A stretch of 64,000 bases of DNA, taken from the NCBI GenBank assembly GCA_004794785.1, contig SJOL01003020.1, positions 31,460 through 95,459 on the forward strand, read 5' to 3'. The position numbers and the translations under genes are program-made. Below are positions 48,401 through 60,400 of the stretch, in pieces. Every line of letters begins with the position of its first letter. The first letter of the stretch is position 1. The stretch comes from Opisthorchis felineus (taxonomy: Eukaryota > Platyhelminthes > Trematoda > Opisthorchiida > Opisthorchiidae). The notes beneath the pieces are model-generated. The model ran no database searches and was not told the DNA's origin. It worked only from the letters and a program-made list of their open reading frames with translations.

Positions 48401-51400
48401 ACATTGCCGTTTTTTGTAAAGTAGTGTTTTTTGTTTTGGCTACTGTCTCTAAGTCGCTGTTTGACTTGAACAGGAATACCTTCCTCCTCCTCTTTCTGCC
48501 ACCCAGTCTTGTTTCTACTTACCTGGCTGTTGTTGGTAGTCGGTTGCCCATAGCCTTGCTCACAAAAGCTGACCACCAAGTTGCATCTCCCGGTGCATCG
48601 CTAACTGTCTCCCACACCCGTCCTTTCCCGTCCTTGTAATCGAATATGACTTGGGTGGGTTTGGCGAATTAAGGTTCCCTCCGGACTACTCGAACGTGAT
48701 GTTTTATGCAGCGTTGTTGGTACAACACTCATTTGCATTTAGTCATCTGATCCTGTCCACTAAACAATGCAGTGGCGATGTTCGCACGGCTGTCCCCTCA
48801 TTCGGTTGATAAATCGATTATTTACTGATATTCAGTACCTAGTGTTTCTAGAACTTCGTAGGATGTGAATATAATTAATTCAGTCACGGGATTTTCGATC
48901 CTTTTCATCAGTACACAAGGTTACATTGCAAGTGTATCGTACCTTACAGTGCTAAACATCGAAAGTGGCTCGTTTTATCGGAAAGAATTATCAGGTTAAA
49001 TTCTGTTTCCTCTCCGATTAATCTGGCTTGTTTCGCGCTTCATTCCGGAATGTGTCTTGCTTTCACCATAGTATGCTTTGGGGCTTCCTTCGGGTGGCAT
49101 GACAGCTAGGCACCGAAAGGGTGCTACAGCTGAACGATTATCTATTATCTTATAGTATACTCTGCTAACTTCCTGCTGATTATCTGTAGTAGTCTAACTG
49201 ATTTACTGGGTTCTTCGTTTAGCTCTCACTCCTTTGATCCTATTCTGTAGGTTGACTTCTTTGTACTCGCTTTTGCGAAAGCCTTACTGTCTTCCATATT
49301 TGTCACCACGTCAAGTTACTAGCGTAGATTTTGGTATGGAGTCCTGTCACTTCTGTGATTCATTCAGAATCTCTTAAATAACATTAGCAGAGCGGTGTCT
49401 GCCGAAATAAATTGAGGTTTTCTGAGCTGGTCTGAATCTGTCAGGAAGAAGGACAACTTCCCTCTTTGGTGCCTTGAGTTTAATTTCAGACCTAAGCTAG
49501 GGACCTTTCCTGGTCGAAAACCACCGCTCAAATTCGCTGAGTCCGCTGCAGTTAATCAATTCAAGGTTTCACTATGTAAACAAAAAATTTTGTGACATAG
49601 CATGTTTACTGTTTCATAACTTATCAATCATTTGCACTCATTCGCACACCAATTTGGTTTTGACGGCAGACTCAACAGAATCCCAGTTGAATCCTTCGTT
49701 TATGCTATTCTTCAATTGAATATGCTTCACAAAGGCGGCCTGATGTCGTGGGCTGTCGAGTAGCTTTCAGGAACCTTGTGAGTAGTGTACCTTCAAAGAA
49801 ATATACTGCAATATCTCGAATGTCGAACCAACCGAAACATGAGGCGACCTTTGGATTCAGTTTAATACCCTATTAAAATCAAATTGGTGTGCAAGCGGGA
49901 ACGTTTTTTGGAGTTGCAAGTTATGGGCGTCTTAACCTATTTTGTTTTACATGGCGCGTGCGACGGAATTTGTTAGGAATGTAACTACTAGTCAACAGCC
50001 AAATATGTGTTTGTTACTCCTCGGGATCCTTAGAGGGAAGCTGATAATTACGTGGCTATTGGCTTTGAGTTTTCACGAACGTTAATTCTTTTTGACTGTG
50101 CGTTGATTGTTGGTTGCTCTTCCGCGCAGTGCTTTGGGAATTCCAGTCAGTCTTTTAATCCATGGGATCCTTCTAACAGTTTGGAGCATAATCAACTGTT
50201 TCAACAAAGTCCCTTCATTGTCTTCAGTGATTCCTCAACCGTCTCTTCTAGGAATAAGCGATATGGAGGTGACAACACCTACACCTGCTATCTGATCTGA
50301 ATAAGCGCTTGATTGCCTTTTAAGAAAGTCCTTTTTCCCCTTGTTCTCCCCTCATACCGAGCTCTTTATATTTTTTGTTACCATAGCTTACAAGACGCAT
50401 ATACAAAGGCATTCCCCAGCAGTTTCGCATGATTGTTTGGCCCCTGTTACTTTGTGTTCCCGAGATGAAAAACCTGCACAAAAACCTCTATTCGGTAAGT
50501 TACTGCTATCAGCACGGATTTTTTTCGCTTAAGATGACTCATTCGTGCGTTAAAACTCCGGACTGTTTGTAACCGTACTCTGAATGGGATCTTCGTCTCA
50601 GGTGAATTATTTGGAAACGCCGTATTGTTCGCTGGGCTTGACAATTTTGTTGCGAACGCCTCATCGCCATTCGCGGTGAAGTGGGACGTCATGAGTGTGG
50701 GTTCGTCTGCTCTCCACATGAGGAGTTCCTTTTTATTCGAGTTATCGAAGTTCCAACCTATGAAGTACGAAAAGTCAACATTTCTGCAACTAATGTTCGA
50801 TTTCATGGCATACCTTTGTCTGTAAACGCTGTTAGTTTAGGTCCATCTACCTCGATACCGTTGGATCAGTTAGACTGATACCTAGTGTCCTGGGAATGCT
50901 AGAATGTAGGGCGCACATCAGTTACGCCTGCGTGGGTGTGTACAACCAATAAATGCGAGGATAGACTCGCGCATAGGAAGGACGTCGTGTCACGTGACAG
51001 CGTTATCCTGGATGCTTAGAACAATCGGTTGAAGAACACATGTTGACAGCCTTGAAGAGACACGAGAGAGATCGATCACAGGGAATTGTACGATTCATAC
51101 TGCGATAACGTAATGCAAGGCTATGCATACTACGGGTGATAAAGTTACAAAATGCATGCTTCTGCGTAATAAAGTTTGTGCCTTTGGACGTAAGAAGCCG
51201 TCAGTTGACTGTTGACCGGTTCATTTAGAATGGGAACACCCGCAATTTCAGCATCCCCTTATACGCCAACAGTAGGGGCAAATGACCTTGTAACCAGTGC
51301 ATGAGCCTAGTCAACTTTCAGTTTTCAGACAGGTAGTGGCTTTGAATTGTATTATATCCATTTGCGCTCAAGAGCACGTGCTTTCACACTAGATGTACCG

Positions 51401-54400
51401 AAAAGTCGGAACTTATGCTCAGACTTTTGACAATAAAAAACGAAATTCCGTGATCCCGTTATTTGAACCTACATCCGTGTGGTGCATTGTTTAAAATAAC
51501 ACCCCTCAGACGAATGGATGTCAAACATCAATTAGTTCTGTACCTACGCTACACACCACGTTGTGATAAGTGCACGCCATCTTTCCCACTTGTGTTTTTA
51601 CCCAAGGAAAATAAAGTTTCTATCCACTACGAGTTTCGTTCCGGTGCTTCTTAGGCCCTCCACATAACTGCTGTTAACTCTTCAGATTCCCTAGCAAGAT
51701 CGTCGCATGGGCTAAAACAGACAAGCAATTGAAAACGAAATTCTTATTCCCGCCATTTCACCCAGACTGATTCTGTGGTCTTTTGCTTCCTTTCTTGTTT
51801 GCCCCCCTCCCCTCATGGTTTACAGAAAATGCTCCAACGTGCTTTAACCACCTCAATCCATTTGGATCAGATTGACAAAGATATCAACAGAACATTCCGT
51901 AACACAACCTATTTCCGCGCACGTTACGGGAGCCGACAACAATCCCTCTTTCACATCCTTGCCGCATATTCCGTATACAACACAGAAGTCGGCTATTGTC
52001 AGGTATATATACAGTTTGCAGTGGCTCAACGGTTGGGCCATTTTCTATGTCGACGTTCATTTTCCAGAACGGGCGATTGTCTTTATGACAGTAATTCATC
52101 ATTTTGGTTCGATCTCCATGGTCATCAAGTTTATAGAGTGTACGATTACGTACCTAGTTCTGAACTTTTTATTGAGTAACGTGGTTGCCTGATTCCACTT
52201 AATGAAACCCACTATCTGACTGCGATGTAGATGGCATCGTTCCTGTTGTCTAGGTTTCCGTACTTATATCAGCTCTGCGTTCAGATGAACAAGGTTCCTT
52301 CAATTAAGCGCGACCTCGTAGTTGTCTTTTATGGCAAACTTTTGTTTGAGTGTTTTAGGGTCTTTAGTCGCCCGCCACTTTCTTTCCTAGTGTCAATCTA
52401 CAGCTGCTTGTTTCGAGAAGTCATCCTGCTCTTTGTCCCAATCTCTCCTCTCAGTTTCACCCCCCTCCCACCCCCGAAGCTGAGCTTAATTGATCTGTTG
52501 AAGGCGGAAGCTTGAGAGGTGGCCGTAGGCTTCATTGAACGACAGCCGCGACTCCGCTTTTTCCATCTGGTAACCGATCGATGGCACGAGAAATTCTCCT
52601 TTATAATGGCCACAATTTACACAACAACTGCCTCACTTTACTCCGCTGTATTTTACTTCCCGTACCTATCATTTCAGAGGAGGGCTCAAAACAATGCACC
52701 CAAACCTACGGATGTGACGTATGTTGTAATAGAAGTAATGGTGGAGGGGATGCAAATTTTACATTTCTCATAGACAAACCGGATGCTACTCACTGGTACA
52801 TCATATAACCCATGAATGTTAAGTGCATACGATCGTATATGCTTTTCACGATAGGTCACTGGACGAGCAGTTTATTACAATCGCTTCCTCAAGCAGGACT
52901 GTCCTAAACAAAGGTGTCGTTTTTGTCTATGTATATCCAACCAATGCTAATTTTAACCTATCTATTTTTGCCTCAGATTTACCGAAATAAAGGGATTCAA
53001 TCCGGTAATTTTGGTCAATGGTAACCAGATTTTGCCTCGTGGTTCGTTGCGCTTTGGAATATTTGGGGAGATAGCCTGCTGACATTTCTGAAAATAGGGC
53101 GGAAATTGGGGGATTGGCAACCACACGGCTACTAAATATGGAAGCACAATGGACAGCAAAAAAGAGAACCAGCATTTGACAGGCAAAATATTCCAAGGCG
53201 TGCGAAAAAAGTTCACAGCATCCACTTTTTGCTCGCCTGGAATATGTTATCTGACTACGACCTAAGGCCCGTTCCCAAAATCGTATGTTGCGTTCATCGT
53301 CTTACTTCATCGTTTTTGTCTTGTTCTGCCTTGATGAGTATCATGGTTGTAGTCCTCAACTCATCTCAAATCGCAACAGAATGGGATATTTCCACTTCCT
53401 CTGAGTATTTTGCCATTCGTCGGTCAGTCATCTTTTGTCTTCGTTTGCCTCTTTGTTGCCCGCTTTGTGGTGACGTAGTTCTCTCTGTTCGCAGTCAAAT
53501 CCAAGTCAGGTGCAGTAGTCCCTCGCAGGGATCATCATCATCATCATCATTGTCAGCTGTAAGAACCGCGTACTTGTCGTACAGTGGTTGTAGGTGCCAC
53601 AGTTTCATTCACCGATGATTTGTGGAGGTGGGGTAGGTAGCTGCGCATTGAAGGCGGGAGCTGTTAAATTGGTGCGTAAATACAGCACTTTCAGTGGACT
53701 TTTAAGTGGGGGAATTGGGAAGGGAGGTATGCATTGAAGGCAATAGCTTGGATGCACGAGCGCCATTGAGGGCGCGACTGGGCCATGTCTGAAAACGCGT
53801 CTAACCATTGATGTGGTCCGTCTCGGGGTCCCCATCCAGGAAGACGGCAATGACCAGCTCAGCTGAGTTTGCTGGTGATGGCTTTTATACTTCGCTGCCA
53901 AGTCATTGTTTGACCGCCTCTGGCTCATTTCCACTCTTCAGGTGGTTGTGCGAAAAGAGCCCTTCGATGAAGTCGGTCGACTGGCATATGCAGCACGTGG
54001 CCAAGCCAGCGCAACCTATGCAGTGTGACTAGTTCATCTATCGAGGGTGAGTTATTTCTTCCGAATACCATTCGACGTACTTCAGCATTGCTTATCCGGT
54101 GTTCCCACCAGACTCGGGCAATGCTCCGAAGGCATCGATGGTCAAACACTGAAAGTCTTTTGACGTCCTCGGCGCGCAGCGGCCAGGTTTCTGATCCGTA
54201 TGGTAATATAGAGCGCACCGCAGCATTGTAAACTCGACCCTTGACGGATGAGCTGATGTCACGCCTACGCCACAGGTGACGCAGGTTCACAAAAGCTGCT
54301 CTGGCCTTCCCAATCCGGATGGAAATATCATCTTTCGCGAGACCACTGGGACTGATACAGCTGACCTGGTAAACACATTTGTCTACTACCTCGATCGGTT

Positions 54401-57400
54401 CATCCTCAAGCATGAGGCTAGGATTCGAGCCCACCCAGTCTTGCAGTAGCACTTTACACTTTGCAGGTGTGAAGCGCACGCGAAACCGTGAGGCGGAATT
54501 ATTTTGGTTATTTAATATTGTTTGAATTACCACGGGGTCAGATCCAAGAAGAGCTATGTCGTCTGCGTACTCGATATCTGTGAGCGGACGCCCCGGGAGC
54601 ACTTCGACCCCACAGGCATTAGAGGCTGATCGTATCAATGACGAAGTTGAAGAGGACAGCCCTGCCTGACACCACTTGATGTGGTGAACTCAGAAGAGAG
54701 CTTCCCGTAGACCTTCACACGGCCGCGGGAGTTGGCGTACAGCGCCTTAAGGAGGGTCAAGAATTTATGGGGGACACCTTTGCTCCACAGACACTGCAAC
54801 AGTGCCTGACGGTCCACAGAGGCAAAGGCAGCTTTCAGATCGAGAAACACAACCATTGTTGGTTGCTGGAAGCAGTGTCGCTGTTCCAGAATCTGTCGGA
54901 GGGTGAAGATATGATCGATGCGTCCTCTTGCAGGACGGAACCCAGCTTGGTTTTCACGGATTTGTCTCTCCCTGTGTTCAGTCAACTTTCGAAGGATAAG
55001 ACCAGAGAGCACCTTCGATGCCACAGCTAACAAGCTGATGCCACGGTGGTTTTCACACAGCGTCCGCGTACCCTTTTCGAAGATGGGGATTACTGTCGAC
55101 ATGCCCCATCCAGCTGGCACCTTCTCTTCGTTCCATATAGCACCAATAGGCTTTGTCAAATGGTTCACCAGGGATTCTCCGCCTGTCAGGCGTGCACTCA
55201 CCGTGCCGTAATCGGAATCAAGTGGTGTGCCCCAGAACGAACGACTGTATGAATTTCCTGGCATCAATCATAAATAGCGATCTCGCCGACATCCAATGGT
55301 CTTGTGGTCGAATCGGAGAGGTCGGACAAACAGCACTGAACGTCGCTAACATAGCTCCTTTCACATTTTGCCACGCTTCATCCACATGCTCACTGCCACA
55401 ACAGCATTGGTTTACTGTGGAGAGTTGTTGGGCTAGCTCAGATCGATACCGTTGAGCTATGGTAGTTCTTCGAAGATAGTGCATTGGCATGCTTCTTGCT
55501 GACTTGCGAGGGCCTGAAGGGGAGCAAACTGTCAGGCGTGCACGCACCATGCCGTAATCGGAATCAAGTGGTGTGCCCCAGAACGAACGGCAGTCTTGAA
55601 TTGTGGCTCTCCATCGGTGGCTGATGGCCACGTGGTCCAACTGGGTCCACGATTGATTTGCAGGAGTAGAAAATATCAACACCTCACTCCTGTAATTTTC
55701 GCTTGTCACTATGCGTGCCTCCAGCGGTGTGCCAGGTAGTTGCTCCGAACGCGTAACTGCGTAGTTAGCACCATTATCACGTAGGTGACTCAGGACGGTT
55801 TATTTGCGTGCATGTGGATATTTATGGTGGGCTGGCATCCGTTTCCGGATTGGTCTGCAACATCGAACTGCCCCGATGGACACCCCCGTATAATGGGCGA
55901 TGCCGGATACGGTTTGCATCGAGCCACATGTGCATCCATATGAACGCCCTGTATCCGGCGTAAACCTTAGGTAATAATACCGGAGGGTGGACTGGAGGGG
56001 ACACTTCTGTAGCCATCATGATGTCCAACGGTTAGCCCATAACCGTCAATTCAAGTGGGTCCAACTGAACAGTTGAGCCCCAGAGTTCATGCAAATGGGC
56101 ATCCGGTTGCCCGCTCCACTCAGGAGACGCATATTAGACACACGCATGGTTAGCTGGTGCAAGTCATCATTCGGCTTGGTTTGTGCAACAGCGGTCACAG
56201 GGAGTCACCTTCAGTACTGTTGTGGGCTTCACACTCCGGAACTTCCTGAGTGTTAGTGCGGATCTCGTGTATACAGATACACGAAAAACACGTAAACAGA
56301 ATAAACACAGTAAATTACAACTGCAGATAATACAGTACAATATAACGCAAAGTCTGTGGACTAGGTTTGAGGTAGTAATCAAAAACAACGTTCAGCATGG
56401 TAACCAAACCAGAGCCCATCCTACCTACGACCGGTGGACACAACTAAGCAGCTGATACTCACAACTCATGCAAATGTTTGTCTGGTGACCCGTACCATAC
56501 ATGTGACGCATCATAGGCACATACGACTGGCCAGCTAGTGCAATTCAATACAACGATGGTCTTGCCTTTTTGTTTTCGTAGATCTGACAACTTTCATATT
56601 CACACGATTTACCAGACCGTAGAATCTCGTTACAACTAATATTTGAGCCCCGGCGAGTGCCGTTCGCATTATATTAGGAGAGATTCTGGTTACGAGTAAT
56701 ATCACTCTTTGTGACCTCTTTTACTGGCGATCTGAGCGGATGGTCGTCTTTAGGTCAAAAGATTCCTTCAGAGTAACTGCATGTCACCAAGGTTCTGGTG
56801 ACCGGATACATTGTTCTGCAACAAGTGAATTCGCTGTGATAACGATGATGCATAGCGTAAACGAAGTCAAGTAGTTACGATTGGTAATAGTGAACTGGGA
56901 CCCACTAACCACAGCGCATGAACGAACTCTGTTGTACTTATCTTACCGTATCGCTACAACTCAGGTCGCTAACTGCAGTAATATCTCGCGGATATATCAA
57001 TTTCATGTTTTTCATGATTTGTAGGGGATGAGTGAATTGGTCGGCTTATTCCTGACCTATATTATCGAAGAGGAAGATGCTTTTTGGGCCCTGAGTCAGC
57101 TGATGGGCGGTAACCGGTACAAAATGCATGGCGTGTACGTGCACAATTTTCCGGGTCTTTACCGACTGTTTGAGCATCATGAGCTAGTTGTGAAACGTCT
57201 CCTCCCGTCTGTCAGCAAGCACTTTACGGAGCAAGATTTGTCAACCTCTACGTACGCATTGAAGTGGTTCATGCAGTGTTTTCTAGATCGAGTAAGTTTC
57301 ACTGTTCCATTCGGGATACCTCACGTCAATTTGTTTCTAAGCTTACGGCACTGTTTCTCAGTTGCCAGGGTTCGATCGTACTCACATTTTTCCTTTTAAC

Positions 57401-60400
57401 GCAGACTTCAAGGATGTCGGGACATGAACCCCCATTGGTGTTGCGGATACGCACTCTTTAGTTCACACATTCTATTTATTAGTTGTGTCTGTGAGCGCGT
57501 TCTCACTTTCCGCCGTTGCAGAATAACGGTGCCGTTGGTCCGCAATGTTGGACCGTGCCCTGTACCCCTATACTGTTACACGGTTCTTACAGGGTGGACA
57601 CTCTACGTGACATACTAACCTAACATTACCGTATTGTCATGCTGTAAGGTAAGATTACGTAAGTAGGTGGCCAGACGAAGCATCTGTCTTCATTAGTTTC
57701 TTTATCTTTAGGGTACTACGAGAAGCGAATATTCACGCAGACATTCGAAAATTGCCGTCATAGAACCGATAGGCAATCTTTGTTTGGCTTAATAGCTTAT
57801 GTATGAACCTTGTGAGATTGGTAGGTCCGGTCTGTTATGATGAGTTCACACACTCGGTATCGTAAAGCTTCTATTTTTGATCCAGACTTCCACCTATAGT
57901 TGCTGGTCCACCATAGTAGTTAGTGGTTTGGTTAAGGCACACGAATCTTCGACGTCCCAATTTCATCCAAACACACTAGATCTAGTGGGAACCACTGGAT
58001 GAAGTACATTTGGGGCGGATATCAGCATTCCGTTAAATGCAGTCGAGTATAAGAAACACGATCCGCTGAAGCTGACGTGCTGAAAAACTGGAGTCTTACC
58101 AAGGAATGGCACGACGCACACATTTTGCGATATCTTAACATTGACTCTTTAGTCACCGACGTAAAACATGTGAGCTATGTAAATAAGGTGTGGAAACGGT
58201 TGAACAGACATTGGTTGGTTGGTTTCTCTGAATCAGCTGGTCTATGCCGGGGTAGCCAAGTGGCTTGCTTCAACCGTTTTTGTGCAGATATGGCTGTTTT
58301 GATTTGATCAGCAGAGTCTCGCTTATCGCTGAAGCCTTGTGGTTTGTGTTACGCAGCAAAATTCGGAAGGAGTTGGCCGGGTCAATCCGATTTTCAAATA
58401 TCTAACTGTTGGCAATGCGGAATCACGATTTGACCTCTGACCCAGAGACTTCAACTTTTTGTTGGTATGTTAGTCGCAAGCTTAACGTCCGCGACTAAGG
58501 AAAGTAGAAGAAATGTCAACATATCGCAGCATTTGTCTTTTATCAGTTCTAATGCAATGCGATCTCTTCAAATTTCTGGGTGAATAGATAGACACGCATT
58601 AGTCTCTACCCTTTCGCACGGTCACTAGTTGAGTGGCAATACTCCGACATCAGGCTTACCCCTATAATCAAGTAGGTCGTGTACCGTGAAATGGACAATC
58701 AAGTGTAATCCTGGATGTCTCATTGTATATCTCAAGTTAGTTTGAATATCTCCTTGGTCCTACCAACGACCGAATAGTCGATGCCTTTTGCGTCGAACAG
58801 GTACCTCAGATGACGCTCGATAATTTCGGCGCTCATAAATACACCAGAGGGGATACGAAGCAATTGTTTGCGAATTTTCGTTTACTCGTGCTACTTGATA
58901 AAATTGGCTCGTATTTTAATCTTCTGAAGTCAGTATTGAGCGGTCCTAACTCCATGCAGTATGCATGTCTGTAAATCCTACCCATTTGTTGTATTACCTC
59001 CCAATCCACTGTTATCGATTTGGATGGGGAACTCTTTCCTAAGGACGGACGTTTTCAACTTTTGCAGCTCCCCGTTTCCCTGGTTCTTCGTTTGTGGGAT
59101 ATTTTCCTTCTCGAGGGGGAAAAGATTCTCATTGCAATGGCCTACAATATTTTGAAAATGCACAAAAGTATGTTCTCATTGTGTGGTTTTGCCTGCTTGA
59201 TGGTTAGATGTTATTACTATCATCGTTAATGCTATTATTATGGCTCAAAAGACAACACTTCGTTCAGTCTGTGTGCCATGTATGCAAATAAAGCGTAACT
59301 GAGGACAAAATTAAGTTCAGTGTTTGCTGAATGATTTAACGGCTTTCGGTCTGTATACTTCATTTTCTAAGTGGACCAACTAATCGACCTGGTCGGAAAT
59401 TCGCCAGATTTAGCTGTTGCACCAGTGCAAGTAGGCTAGGGACGCGTTACCTTTCCACCAAAGTTTAAAGGTTATGACAATTTTACCAGCCTATGTGATG
59501 TTTGGAGGATCGTCTATCACACATCGCTTTTTGTCGAATAACATGCTAAATGCTTAGGTTTCACATGCGGTCAGATCACAATGTGGTAAAAAAGCATAAA
59601 AATATCGATCGACAGACTCAGCTGTGCTTTGGATTGTCTGATTCTTAGACTGGACCCTCGAACGGTGACGCTCAGCTTGTGGAGAGATTGACTGTTCTCG
59701 CCTAGTTATTTGGTTGCTGACGCATCGGCGTCATGACCACCATTTTCAAACAACACATCCCTGCAGCTCCATTGCTCCTGAAATTAGGACTTTTCACCTT
59801 CAGTATCTGAGCTGCCGCTATCAATTTCCGTGCTTTCCTGTTCCATCTATATTGTTCCCATCACGAATGAATGAAACGGTGACAGCGAAGACGATCGCAT
59901 TTTGTACACCCTTCATACTGCGTCCTAGAGTAAGAACGTTCAATCTCCGCGCTTATTTGTTTCTTCATGGTCTTCTCAGACCGTTTTGTCATGATTTCAT
60001 ATAGTTCATTATCGGTGCTCCACTGCATTAATATTCTTGATACCACAGCTTATTTTCCGGGCTTTTATTCACCTTCTTCGGACCACCGAAAACTTGCTGT
60101 CCAATTACGTTAACTACAACACATTTTTTTGTATTGTTCTTACCTCAGTGCTGTGTGCGATGTGGTTGAGCGAAGTTCCCTGTGAAACATGCCGTTTCTG
60201 ACTGCAGACTAACAACCGTGTTTTCTGCGATCAGTACCTCTGAATGAATATGCTTCTTTTGACCTTTCCTGCGTTCCACAAAAGTTTTCAGTCTCTGTCG
60301 AGGAAAGTAGACTATAGTCGTCATTTGAATCAGTGTTTGCATGCCAAGCAACTCCCGCCTACGAAACCTGACTGCGTGTTTGTTTGAATGAAAAGCGGCG

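Noticed and set aside
58230..58275. tRNA-like stretch GCCGGGGTAGCCAAGTGGC
   Set aside because: It has a box A-like start only. No matching box B or cloverleaf could be formed and no SINE body follows.
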